From Simmondsia chinensis (Eukaryota > Streptophyta > Magnoliopsida > Caryophyllales > Simmondsiaceae), in contig JAGTTD010000007.1 in assembly GCA_018398585.1 (NCBI GenBank), positions 5,959,320 through 6,023,319 of the forward strand: DNA of 64,000 nucleotides, read 5' to 3'. Numbering within the stretch: position 1 is the first letter of the stretch; each line of letters begins with the position of its first letter. A model generated the notes under the pieces. That model was not told the DNA's origin. It was given only the letters and a program-made list of their open reading frames with translations, and made no database searches. The translations under genes were made by a program, and so were the position numbers. Positions 1 to 10,560 of this stretch are shown one piece after another.

Positions 1-857
1 TAATATTCGTAGTGGCAGATCGATTCTAAAAAATGTCACACTTCATAGGGTGCAAGAAGGCTGCTGATTTCGTACATGTAGCGGGTTTATATTTCTGAGA
101 GGTGTACAATCTACATGGATTTCCGACTAGCATCATCTTCGATAGGGATGTCAGGTTCGTTAATTACTTTTGGAAGACGTTATGGAAGATGGTGAACACA
201 TCTCTCTCCTTCAGGATAGTCCATCATCCTCAAACGGATGGACAAACCGAGGTCAGCAACCGATCATTAGGAAATCTCCTCCGATATCTTGTTGCTAATG
301 ACATTAGGGGTTGGGAGTAGAAGCTACACCAGACTGAGTTTACCCACAATAGCTCCATTAATCGGAGTACGGGTTTCGCACCGTTCAAAGTCATTTATGG
401 CTTTGTGCCACGATCTCTTATAGACTTGGCGCCTGTTCCGGATCTGACTCATCCTCATGGAAGGGCAGAAGACTTCATCTCTAGCCTTAAAGATGTCCAT
501 GAGCAAGCTAGAGCTTAGCTTCTAGAAGCTATCGCCAAGTGCAAGACGGCAAGTGACAGGAGACACCGGGCAGTTCAATTTCAGGTGGGCAACATGGTTT
601 GGGCAATCTAGACGAGAGAATGATTCCCGGCGTGGGAATATAATAAGCTGATAGCTCACAAGATCGGTTCTTTGGTGGTCTTTGAGAAAATCAATGACAA
701 TGCTTATCGTCTTCAACTTCCACCTGGTATGAGGACATTTGACATGTTCAACGTCAAACACCTTATTCCTTACTTTGTTGACGACGATCCTAATGACCTT
801 ATGATGAATTCGAGAGCAAATTTTCTCCAACCCAGTGAGGATGATGTAGCTTGTTAA
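1..857 (+). pseudogene. Ty3/gypsy pol fragment: integrase core and C-terminus
   Basis: Decayed end of a gypsy-type polyprotein, read in a single frame. The integrase core motif HPQTDGQTEVSNRSL (about 225-270) is followed by FAPFKVIYGFVP, and then the C-terminal region with NAYRLQLPPGMRTFDMFNVKHL. The frame ends at a TAA at 855-857. At least four in-frame stops break it (318-320, 516-518, 609-611, 621-623), so no functional product is expected. The 5' part (gag, protease, RT) lies outside the window. The strand is opposite to the second gypsy remnant at 4261-5230, so these are two different insertions. Confidence 0.85.
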
Positions 858-904
858 TAGACTGGCGGGTTGGCGGGCACCACTTGGCAGGTGCGAGAGT
901 TGAC

Positions 905-1240
905 GAGTAGGGGGATGTGGCTGAGGAGAGTTTGACATCTAGTAGGATTAGTTTTGATTAGCATTTATTAACTTGTAATTATCTTTTAATCTTTTATTCT
1001 TAGTTGACTAGCTCCTCTATTTAAGAAAAAGGTTACCATTGCTCCTAATTTTCATATTTATTTTCCAAAGTTTCTAGGGTTTTCTCTCTTTCTCAAGTTG
1101 TGAGAAATTAAGTAACTTTTCCCCCTTATTCTTACTATTTTTGAAATAAGAAATTAAGAGAAGACTTTTGAACCTTCCCATTCTGTCAATTTTTCACTCA
1201 CGCATTGCATTAAAAAAGGTGCTAAATCAAGGTTGAAATT
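905..1240 (+). repeat. putative polypurine tract and 3' LTR of the + strand gypsy remnant
   Basis: About 50 bases after the pol stop is a purine-rich tract (905-915, GAGTAGGGGGA) directly followed by TGTGGCTGAGG. This is the usual PPT/LTR arrangement. The sequence is AT-rich and contains a TATA-like CTATTTAAG near 1016-1024. The LTR end cannot be fixed because no second copy is present in the window. The end given here is where sequence attributable to the neighbouring minus-strand gypsy LTR may begin. Confidence 0.4.
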
Positions 1241-1417
1241 AAACTTAGTCTGGACTTTGAGCTTTTGGAAGATACGATCTCTTGTTGGCCTTCATCTCTA
1301 TTGTACTCACCAATGCTCTTCATTTGCCAACTCCCTACTCGAAGATTCTCCCTTGAAGCCTTATGTCAGTTTGTAACATCCTCCCGCACATTTCACCTCA
1401 AATTTTCAATAGCTTCA
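1241..1417 (-). repeat. LTR start and PPT of the minus-strand gypsy remnant
   Basis: Read on the minus strand, a purine-rich stretch (1379-1388, TGCGGGAGGA) is followed by TGTTACAAACTGAC from 1378 downward, like a PPT followed by an LTR start. Together with 4261-5230 this would be one gypsy element, split by the copia insertion at 1418-4255. The far LTR end is not identifiable. Confidence 0.35.
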
Positions 1418-1946
1418 TGTTAGGAAAAAAACTTGATGCGGAAGCGTGAAACCCTAATGGACTTGATTCGATTCAAATAATATGACTCACGCAAATTGAG
1501 AAGTAAACAAATATGGAAAAAGAAAGAACAAACACGAACACACAATATTTACATGAAAACCCCTCTACAATCGAGAGGGGAGAAAACCATAGGTGGAGAT
1601 GCAGATTCTTTATTAACTGAATGGAAGAATTACAACGACACTTCCCAAAACGAGATATATGGAAGAATTACAAGCACTCCCTCTGAACTCTCGTAGCACT
1701 AAAATATCTTGGAAGAATTATGAAATCACCTCACTCTTAATGGCAGCGCCTCACAACCTTTAATTGGATACTTTATGACATAAACCCTACGTCCTTTATG
1801 TAGACGCAGGTCAGGAGGGACCTGATCGATCGGCCCTTTAATTGCCTAAGAATTCCCAAATCTTTCCTTAAATTACCTGATCGATCGATGACCCTACGGC
1901 AACCCCATAAAACTAAAAAACAGGCAATTTCAGACATAACTTAACA
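1418..1946 (-). repeat. copia LTR (3' LTR on the minus strand)
   Basis: 529-bp direct-repeat partner of 3708-4255. Shared blocks include AACTTGATGCGGAAG at the left end and the CAGACATAACTTAACA end (versus AAGACATAACCTAACA). It is about 20 bp shorter than the partner because of small indels. The repeated CGATCGATCGG-type motif near 1827-1835 is more expanded in the partner. Confidence 0.9.
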
Positions 1947-1965
1947 AATCTCCACCTTCTCCACT
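1947..1965 (-). other. copia polypurine tract
   Basis: On the minus strand GTGGAGAAGGTGGAGATT directly precedes the LTR start TGTTAAG. This is the typical copia PPT and confirms that the element is transcribed on the minus strand. Confidence 0.75.
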
Positions 1966-2136
1966 AAACCCCCACACACGGGGTTATCACAACGAAATAC
2001 AAAACCTAACCGAGTCCGAGCAAAGCTTGAACTTTCTGCTAGGGAGAAACTAAGTGAACATATCTGAGAGGTTATCAGCAATGCCAATCTTCTTCTTCTC
2101 TGAATTGGCTCTTGATACACAATCTGAAACAGCCAC

Positions 2137-3006
2137 CTAGTGCTGAACTGTGTTACTCAACTGAACTCCCTCAAGCTTACTCACCTGACCTGAATCACAA
2201 ACAACTGATGACATCTTCTGTGGAGACAACAAAGACTCACCAAACGTGACACTTCTACTCGTCAGGAATTGCTTGAAGCGAAAACCATTCTGCTTCCCAT
2301 AAAGCCCTTGTTCACTTACCGCCAATCCTGTAGACTGACCACATAAAGAGCCCCTCACACTGTGCTCAGACAGACCCCTATCACCTGAATGATCCAATTT
2401 CAAACGTCCTAAATTTATGATTTCTGGTTCTGTCAACAACAAGGATGATGAAGATGCTTCAACAGATCTAACAACTGTGGAACCGACAAGTTCATACAAC
2501 GTACCTAACTTTTTGGCCTTCATAAATGTCAATGCACCCTTAACGACCTTCAAAACTCCACCTTTAGCTGTGTACCTGTACCCTTTAGACTTAAGAGTAC
2601 CTAAAGAGATGAGATTCTTCTTCAAATCAGGAACATGATGAACATCGCTCAAAACCCTGATAGTGCCAATGAACATCCTGAAACGAATTGATCCTATACC
2701 CAAAACTTTGCATGAAGTATCATTACCCATTAAAGCAACTCCACCTTGAACGAACTCGTACGTGGAAAACCAATCCCGGTTGGGATAGACACAATAGGAG
2801 AAACCCGAATTCAAAATCCAACTATCTTTCAAATTGGACTGAGGGTCAGACACAGACAGTAGAAGATCTTCATTCTCACCATCCACAATACTAGTTACTA
2901 TGGATCTCTGTTCTGACCTGTTATCTGCTTCAAGTTTTCTCATAAGCTTATAACAGTCTTTCTTAATGTGCCCTTTTTTATGACAGTAGGTATAGGTTAG
3001 GTCATG
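2137..3006 (-). pseudogene. copia zinc knuckle, protease and pre-integrase region
   Basis: Continues the gag frame after a TAA at 3007-3009. First comes a CCHC-type zinc knuckle (CHKKGHIKKDC) in which the expected first Cys is Tyr. Then comes an aspartic-protease-like region where the family's usual DSG catalytic triplet reads NSG (WILNSGFSYCV). The following DVHHVPDLKKNLISLGTLKSKG block is typical of copia proteases. The C-terminal part is no longer recognisable, and the frame stops before any integrase. The Asp-to-Asn change suggests the protease is dead. Confidence 0.8.
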
Positions 3007-3585
3007 TTACCTAGACTTAGACTTGTTTCCACTATGATTATACTCAGCTCTCCCCCTCACAGATAAACCACTACCTGAGTTATAAACAAAATCAGATAAT
3101 TCCCTATCTACTCGTTCTTTACTCAGTAGGTTTCTCTTAACTTCATCAACAGATATGGTTTGTCTACCCCTATAAATCATGCTTTCAACAAAACCCTTAT
3201 ATGAAGTAGAGAAAGAATATAACAACAACATTGCCTGATCTTCATCCTTAGGAACATCATCCAATTCATTCAAATCTTGAATAATTGAATTAAATTCACT
3301 GACGTGGTTCTTAAGTGACGTACCTTCTGACATACGAAATGTGAATAATCGGAGCTTAACTGCGAGTTTGTTGGAGACAGACTTGAAACAGAACATATTC
3401 TGCAATTTCTCCCACAACTCCTTAGCGGCCTTCACTTCCAAAACTTCTGTGAAAGCGTTATTGGTAAGACACATCTGAATTGTTGTGAGTGCCTTCTCAT
3501 CCAACTTCTCCCATTGTGCTTCTGTAAGACTCTCTGATTTCTTCTCTTTCCCATCTAAAGCTTTCTTCAAGCCATTCTGAGTCAA
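3007..3585 (-). pseudogene. copia gag polyprotein (UBN2 type)
   Basis: 192-residue open frame with the typical copia gag pattern. It has the helix block EKALTTIQMCLTNNAF, then AAKELWEKLQNMF, then LRLFTFRMSEGTSLKNHVSEF, then a basic tail before the zinc knuckle. Gag forms the virus-like particle that packages element RNA. The frame is intact up to a TAA that separates it from the knuckle and protease, which continue in the same frame. One nonsense mutation therefore splits an otherwise fused gag-protease frame. Confidence 0.85.
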
Positions 3586-3691
3586 GAGGCCCTTAAAGTG
3601 AACCTGTCATAAACTAAAGCTCCCTTGACCACCAAAATTCTCAACCTCGATCTTAATTGCGGATGTCACATTATCAAATCGAAATAAACAA

Positions 3692-3703
3692 GGCTCTGAT
3701 ACA
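3692..3703 (-). other. primer binding site (initiator tRNA-Met type)
   Basis: The minus strand reads TGTATCAGAGCC four bases inside the right LTR. This is one mismatch from the usual TGGTATCAGAGCC complementary to the 3' end of initiator tRNA-Met. It marks 3708-4255 as the 5' LTR. Confidence 0.8.
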
Positions 3704-3707
3704 AATT

Positions 3708-4255
3708 TGTCAGGGAAAAACCTTGATGCGGAAGTGTGAAACCCTGATGGACTTGATTCGATTCAAATAATATGACTCACGTAAAATGAGAAGTAAACAA
3801 ATATGGAGAAAGAAAGAACAAACACGAACACACAATATTTAAGTGGAAACCCCTCTACAATCGAGGGGGGAGAAAACCATGGGCGGAGACGGAGATTCTT
3901 TATTAACTGAACGGAAGAATTACAATGATACTTCCCAGAACGAGATATATGGAAGAATTACAATGACTTCCTCTAAAGTCTCGTAGCACTCGAAGATCTT
4001 AGAGGAATTACGAAATCACCTCACTCTTAATGGCGGCGTCTCAAAACCTTTAATTGGATACTTTATGACATAAACCTACATCCTTTATATAGATGCAAGT
4101 CAGTAGGGACCCGATCGATCGGCCCTCCAATTGCCCAAAAAATCTCGAATCTTTCCTTAATTCACCCGATCGATCGGATTCCCTCCCAATCGATCGGTGA
4201 CCCTATGGCAACCCCATAAAACTAAAAAACAAGTAATTTAAGACATAACCTAACA
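3708..4255 (-). repeat. copia LTR (5' LTR on the minus strand)
   Basis: 548-bp partner of 1418-1946. It begins TGTCAGGGAAAAACC and ends CCTAACA on the + strand, followed by the TSD copy CTTCA. It contains repeated CGATCGATCGG motifs at about 4114-4194. Confidence 0.9.
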
Positions 4256-4260
4256 CTTCA

Positions 4261-5230
4261 ACTTCATCATAAAGGCCCAATCATCCAAGCTATGAGCCTG
4301 AACAATCTTGTCTGATGCCTATCCCTAGTGGCAGTTGCACAAACTTCATCACCCACATTGAATTCTTTCATTTTACATTTTCTATCCGTCAATACTTATA
4401 CTATTGCTCTGGGTTCTACTTTTGTATGTGTTTGCAATGAATCCTTTGCTTTCCCATGTATATGTCTGAGGTCTTGAACAGGTACTGAGTTAAGTGGAAA
4501 ATAGGGAACAAAGCCATAGACGATGAGGAAGGGCGAGAACCTTGTATTGCGATTGTCAGGATGGTTGTAAGCGAACTCCTCCTAAAGTAACATTTGGTGC
4601 CAGTTCTTCACACTGTGGACTATAAGTCATCTTAACAAATTCCCCGAAGACTAGTTAGTATCCTCCACCTGCCCATCCGTTTGCAGATGGCGATTGAGGA
4701 TGAAATCAAAAGATGTATTCACCAATCCCCCCAGACACCTTCAAAAGTTGATCAACAAAGCAAACATATGCCGGAACGTAGGTTGTGAAGGAGATATATC
4801 TTTCTAAAAGTACAACTATGTAACGTACACTACATTAGCAACCCTTTTGCTAGCTTGGAAATGCGCCATATACTAAGACCAATCCATAATCATAAAATAG
4901 AATTAGTTCAGTGTTACATCTTGGGGAACCCAAACATAGAATATCCATTCTAATATCCGTCCAGCACTATCTCAAAAATGGCAGTGCCAAGTAAGGCTGG
5001 GTATTGGTCGAGGTCTCCCTCAAGGCCTCGCAAATGCGACAAATGATAATGAGTTGTCTCTCATGCTTGGGCAATAATATATATTCACCACTAACTGTGC
5101 ATCTTATCTCAACAGATTTATCGAGTAACCCCTTATGTTCACACCTTCTTCCCTTAAAGAGGAAAACCTCGTGTTTCAAGTAACCTCGTGTATACACCTA
5201 GTACTCGTCCATAACAATGTCCATCTGATG
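4261..5230 (-). pseudogene. Ty3/gypsy integrase remnant
   Basis: Heavily frameshifted gypsy integrase on the minus strand. Pieces recognisable from high to low coordinate are a degenerate zinc-binding block ICRICEALRETSTNTQPYLALP (about 4985-5050), an I-x-LDG/GFPKM block near 4920-4960 and an LQTDGQVED block near 4665-4690. A RFSPFLIVYGFVP-like segment follows near 4500-4545. Reading frames shift repeatedly. The sequence resumes at 1417 on the other side of the copia insertion. Confidence 0.7.
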
Positions 5231-5952
5231 ACATGTTTCCGAAAATAATCTCATGCATGCTTAACTAGATAAACACAATTGGAAAGTAAATAACTGACAT
5301 AGCTTTATTCATTAATTATAAAACCAAACTATAGCAAACTATCCAACACTTGAATGCTTTTATGAGTTCTTCTAATTCAATGGCAATTCTCAATGATGGA
5401 AATAAAGTATCAAAAATTGCATGAATCAAGGAACGATATAACGCTGTATATGAACCTCCTCCCGTCAAGGAAATAGTAACTGCTCCGGAAAAGAAAGGAA
5501 ATTGCTCCTTAAATTTAAGGAGCATACACATCCCTATATGGTCACTCAAAATAATAGTTATTAATATGCCACTTAGATTAATTGTTTGGGAGTCATAATT
5601 AATTCCCAGGTTAATTGTGAAATAAATGTCATCGACCATTAAAAATTTTAAAATTAAGAGAATAAATAAGGAAAAAATTCTAACATAAATAACTAAAAAT
5701 TAAATACTTGAATTTTTAAAGCGTTGTTTCTGATTTGAACAAGATTAATTGTTTGTTTATGTACAAAATGTTCTGATTGTTTAACATTACACATGGACGT
5801 ACAAGCGCGTATATTGTTAACTTTGAAACTACAAGTGAGTGAGACTTGATGCTTGTCTTTTTACTACCATGTGTTTCATGAAATTTCCTTCTACAATTTT
5901 TGTATCAATTCTCCTGAGAATGATCCCTCAAACTATAAGTGATTATTGTTCT
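5231..5952. other. intergenic, no recognised gene
   Basis: AT-rich stretch. A 107-codon open frame on the minus strand (5316-5639) contains a glycine/serine-rich patch (SLTGGGSYTALYRSL) but matches no family I recognise. It may be chance or a decayed exon. Confidence 0.4.
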
Positions 5953-6190
5953 AATATATATCAAATGAGAACATTTAACTACAGTGAGTTATAAGAGCTT
6001 AAATCTCAGCCATTAAATTCAAAATGAAGGGCTGAGATTGCACATATAAAGAGGAGGAGAGAGAGAGAGAGTTTTTAAAAGCACTTTACATGTGCAATCT
6101 CAGCCCTTCATTTTGAATTCAATGGCTGAGGTTTAAGCTCTCATATCTCGTCATAGTCAAATGCTTTCATTTGATATTCACTATATATAT
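5953..6190. mobile_element. long-hairpin MITE (foldback element)
   Basis: Two arms of nearly 100 bp are inverted copies. The left arm carries ATATCAAATGAGAACATTT and AAAATGAAGGGCTGAGATTG. The right arm carries the reverse complement (CAATCTCAGCCCTTCATTTT, then AAATGCTTTCATTTGATAT). A short (GA)n-rich loop (6050-6071) separates the arms. The ends lie in TATATA sequence, so a TA target is likely. No coding capacity. Superfamily not assigned. Confidence 0.8.
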
Positions 6191-6649
6191 ATATATATAT
6201 AAGTGATAAAAATATTAATCGAATTCAAACTATAGATATTTTTTTTTTTTTTTAAATTGTGGAGTTTTGAAATTTTGGAGATCTAGACAAGCTTAACTAA
6301 TTCCTGGGATCCTTTTATTGCTTATTCCAACCCGGCTAATTTTTGTTACCGTCACAATTATAAGTTCCTTCAAGAATGAAATAACTATATTGGGTTCAAA
6401 TTAATGGTTCGTCTTTCCAAAACCAAATAATTTAAAGACCCTACTGAAATTGAAAAAGCATATGAACTTCAATGTCTTTTTTTCAATAATTAGTGACAAA
6501 GTTCCGATACAAAACAGATGATTTGAATAAGAGAGGCCTAATTTATAACCCAAATAAAATCGGGGAAAAGAAACATAAAATAATAGATGCCGAAGAAAAG
6601 GCACCAAAATAGGCACTATATGGCTTTATCTACAATGGGTAGATAGGTT
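6191..6649. other. intergenic, nothing recognised
   Basis: (TA)n tail, a poly-T run near 6240-6254 and AT-rich unique-looking sequence. No gene or repeat structure seen. Confidence 0.4.
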
Positions 6650-8790
6650 TGGCATGGGGGATAACGTGGAACTGTGAAAGGGCTGGAGAAAGAATGACAG
6701 AGGGACTGGTCAAAATAAAGCCTTACTCCATCCTTGGAAAAAGGTCGATCAAATCCGATTCATCACCACCATATGCCAAACCAAGCCTTCTACTGAACTC
6801 CTACTTACGCTTCACTTCAAAAGGCTTACCAACATCTTTAGCATTGTCATCCTTCTTTACCAACTTTGCCAATTTTCGTTTCTCAGAGGGTTTGGTAAGT
6901 TTCTTCACATTACTCCTTGGAGATATATCATTTAGGAATTCCTACCAGTTCCTCTTCGCTTACTGTTCTATGTTACACTTTTGAGCTTTCTAGCTCTTCT
7001 TCAACTACACAAAGCCAGTAGCCTAATGGCCCACCGCCCTCTTCTTTTTCTACTTCTCTAGACTCAACAATATGCGACATCGATACCAAAGGTGAAACCC
7101 TAGAAGCTACATGGGTCCAGTACACTCAGAATCAATATCATTACTGGCATCTCGAACCTAGTTAACAACAATATATATAGGGCCATGGGTCCCTGCTAAG
7201 TCATCTAGGTCAACCTCATCCACGGTAAGGCAAGAAAAGATTGGGATGCCAGAACTGGAAGTTAGGGATTTGATTTGAGAAAGGTAGATGGAATGGCCGA
7301 ACGTAGGCGTATAAGATTTGAGAACCATCTATCGATCAACTAACCATCAACATGAAAGTCAAACTGGCCCTTATTACGCTCCACACACCTCATGATAATT
7401 ATGGCCAAACTGAATGTGGACCCAAGTATACCAGATAACCACCCAAGCCAACCAATGGGAGCTCATGCATGGATGGACCAACTAAAGGGGCGTGATTCAT
7501 GAGTGGAGCACTCTCTGGTGACAATATCATATTTAAGAGATGAGGCCATCTCCATGGAAACCCTGGTAAAGGCGGTGAGGGCGATTACCCATGGGGAGCA
7601 AATATAGATCAATTCAGAATTCCCTCTTAGACAAAAATTAGGCAAGTTCCCCTATTGAATTGTTCTTGGACCATTTGATGAATTAGTGATAGGGAGTGTG
7701 TTTCAATAAGTATCTGAGCAACATCAACACACCTCATCGCTGATGCTCTAGAGTCAATCCAGATAAACTTGCCCCACATAATGGCAAAATCTATGAAGCA
7801 TTCAGTCGACCACCATTGAACTGGCAATCCATGAACTTAAATTCATACTCCTCTACGCACTGAACCCAGAATCTGACCTGAGGATCTAGCCACATTCTTG
7901 AACGTACTAAGCGGCACTTGTTTTCAAGGCCCGAGATTTGACTCTAAGGTTTTGGTCAAGTTACACGTCAAAATAAAAGTGCTTAGGCTTAACTCTCGAG
8001 GGACGAGACCCAGATGGTTATACTCCATGATATATGTGAGGATACTATCAAGGGTATCCTCTTTGAAAGATTGTGCAATAATTGACTTGTTAAGCCAATC
8101 CTCCATGCGCGTGTTTGAATTTGCCACCACAATCTTGCAACAGGGCTGATGCACAGCAACCCCAATTCGAGATCTCAAGGGAGCACCATCCCAAACATAG
8201 TTTCCATCAAAATCATCAAATTCGTGGAGAGAATCTGATTGAAGCCGGACCTAGTAAGACATCGGAGATACTTTTCTGCAAGACTTTGCCCAATCAACTC
8301 TGATCGTGAAACCTACAACCTATCTTTGGTTCATGCTTGTAATTTCCTTGGCAGCTTCACTTCGAGTATGGAACCTAACAAAGCCATAGGAAAGCCTTGA
8401 CCATATTCTTTGTTTCTGACGAACGAAGGTGTCATAAATCAACCCAAAATCACGAAAAATGGCTCTGATCCATGAATTTGTTGTACTCTTAAGTAGGACA
8501 TTAACAAAGATGGATAATGTTGCATCAAAGATCAGCATTACAAAGTTGATTTGATATTTTTACTGATTGATTATCCAAAGCCATAGAAATTGAGCCAGGG
8601 TATGCTCAACACGGAGGATGAAATCGACAATACGAATTTGTCGGTGCTTGAAAGACGCCACAGCAAGCACCATATATTCATTCGTGCTTTATTTAGATAG
8701 CTCTGTGATGGTGTCACACCTTTGAAGCCCCTGGGAATAGTCAGGTGGTGATTGGCGTTGGTTGGAGAGGAGAGCTTAAAAGGCACACCG
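6650..8790 (-). pseudogene. L1-type LINE ORF1 remnant with RRM-like domain
   Basis: Broken reading frames on the minus strand form a recognisable order. An RRM-like segment lies at 8320-8538 (RNP2-like SIFVNVLL, RNP1-like YGFVRF, then SEAAKEITSMNQ). Next is a block starting WLNKSIIAQSFKEDTLDSIL (within 7924-8178). Then comes a FIWIDSRASAMRCVDVAQIL block (7627-7827) like the nucleic-acid-binding ORF1 of plant L1 elements. A Lys-rich tail lies near 6800-6900. ORF1 proteins bind LINE RNA and act as chaperones. Frameshifts and stops separate every block, and no ORF2 was found downstream. An alternative is a decayed host RRM gene, but the domain order favours a LINE. Confidence 0.6.
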
Positions 8791-9002
8791 CCTCACAGTG
8801 GTCGTCAACAGGATGCGAAATCTACACAAAGTTGCCTCGAAAGCCCTTAAGTGCAGAGTTACTAGCCACTAATAGCATCCAAGACCAATAGTGAGGAAGA
8901 GTTGAAGTAGTGGTGCATCTAGGGATCAAACTTCTGCCCAGTGGCTATGCAGTGAGATACGTGACACGTAGGTAGTTTGACAAGGCTAGTGGTGCGAGAA
9001 AG

Positions 9003-9765
9003 TGTTAGGCGGTTCCTCCATAGTTGGGGTCACCACTCATCCAAACAAAAACAAAATAAAACAAAATATTGTGGGAAGAAGAGAAGCCTCATAGCCCTTA
9101 TTGTTGTGGTGGGAAAACAACCAAGAATGACACAATTGTAAGAAGAAGAAGAAGAAACTACATAGCTCTCTTTGTTGTGGCGGAGGAGCAACCACAAGTC
9201 AATGTTGAATGGCATAATGTGGTGCTTTAAGTGCCACACCAAGTGGCATGACCTCTTACTATAAATAGATGTGCGGCAGTGGGGAAAAGAGCATCACAAA
9301 CGTAAGAATTCTCTACTTGTGAATTTCAAAGTAGTAGTGAGAGTGGGAAGGTGCTTAAAGAAAGGCTCGAGGGAGTGCATTGCCTGAATATCGTAAAACC
9401 CTTAAAGCACTATCCCGAGCTAGGCGTTCCCCACATACTACTGTAATCCACTGTTATTGGTGAGTTTGTTCCATTTTCTATCCATCTCTTAGAGTTGATG
9501 TATTATTGTTATCAATTGGTGTTAGCATTCCTTTGGCTCCTACTAAGGACGAATTGGTGTATCGCATCATTGTTATTATAGTGAAAGTTATACCGGACCT
9601 TGCGTCTCGTGGTTTTTTCTCGTATTGGGATTTTCCATGTAAATCTTGTGTTTCTTTATTTCTTTTTCTTGGCTCATTTTTTCCCCCATTTTCAACACAC
9701 ATAATCGGGAAGGTTACTAGCTCCTGCCAAATTAATATCATAATACTACGTCAACTTTCCCAACA
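9003..9765 (+). repeat. 5' LTR of the copia element
   Basis: 763 bp, starting TGTTAGGCGGTTCCTCC and ending TTTCCCAACA. Direct repeat of 13729-14503, with the shared block CAAAAACAAAATAAAACAAA near each start. TATA-like ACTATAAATAG at about 9258-9268, so transcription would start near 9290. Confidence 0.9.
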
Positions 9766-9766
9766 A

Positions 9767-9780
9767 ATTGGTATTCGAGC
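9767..9780 (+). other. primer binding site
   Basis: ATTGGTATTCGAGC directly follows the 5' LTR and resembles the tRNA-Met site TGGTATCAGAGC with two changes. Confidence 0.65.
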
Positions 9781-9810
9781 TAGGCTACCAAAGCTTGGCA
9801 ATTCTGTGTG

Positions 9811-10560
9811 AACAAAATGGAAGATACTATTTGTCTAAATAGTATAACGAATTTAACTTCAAATAATTTGGTAACATGGAAGCCAAGAATGAAGGGTATC
9901 CTCTATTGTCAAGAATTGCATGAACCAATCTTAAAGTCAAATATGGTGTTCAAAAATCTTAAAGTCAAGTAAACCGGAAAATAAAACCAATGAAGAATGG
10001 AAATTTTTAAACAAAAAGGCTATTGGAATTATTCATCAATACATCGATCAAAGTATCTTCTAGCATTTTGTTAATGAGACAAATGCTCGAAAGTTGTGGA
10101 AAACGTTGGAGTCCTTGTAACACAATAGGACTGCCATGAACAAAGCCTCATTGATGAGAAGGTTGACGAAGTTGCAATACAAAGATGAAAGCGGTATGGC
10201 AGTGCACCTAAATGATTTTCAGGGCTTGGTGAACCAGTTGACTGACATGGGAATAATGTTTGATGGTGAAATCCAGCTTCTCAGTTCCCTACCGAAAAAC
10301 TAGGAGACCTCTTCTTGTCGCTTAGTAATTCCATGGTAAGCACCAAGCTCACGATGGATACCATAAAGGATAGCCTTTTGAATGAAGAAGCCAGACAAAA
10401 GGATTTGAGTCCATCAGCATACTATGAAGTCAATTTTGGTTAAAAATGTGAGCGAAGCAAGAATAGAGACCCATATAGCAGAGACAAATCTGGGGGAAGA
10501 TCAAAGTCGAAGTTAAAATCAAGAGGTGGCATAAAATGCTTTTACTATCAAAGTCAGAAC
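9811..10560 (+). pseudogene. copia gag remnant
   Basis: Gag of the UBN2 type, scattered over frames. Pieces include NLVTWKPRMKGILYCQEL, NETNARKLWKTLESL and MNKASLMRRLTKLQYKDES, followed by HLNDFQGLVNQLTDMG and a basic region (RDPYSRDKSGGRSKSKLKS). The zinc knuckle is degenerate (CFYYQSQNSK, with downstream residues lost). Several stops and frameshifts. Confidence 0.8.

Larger units (their letters stand above)
1418..4255 (-). mobile_element. non-autonomous Ty1/copia element with intact TSD
   Basis: A 2.84-kb element bounded by two similar LTRs (1418-1946 and 3708-4255), both TG...CA. It is flanked by a perfect 5-bp target duplication, CTTCA at 1413-1417 and 4256-4260. Its coding strand is minus. 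It carries gag, a zinc knuckle, protease and a pre-integrase region, but no integrase, RT or RNase H. It must therefore have depended on enzymes from a related full element. It interrupts a gypsy remnant. Confidence 0.9.

Noticed and set aside
5316..5639. 107-codon minus-strand frame as a gene
   Set aside because: No recognisable family, promoter or splice context; kept only as a remark in the intergenic entry.
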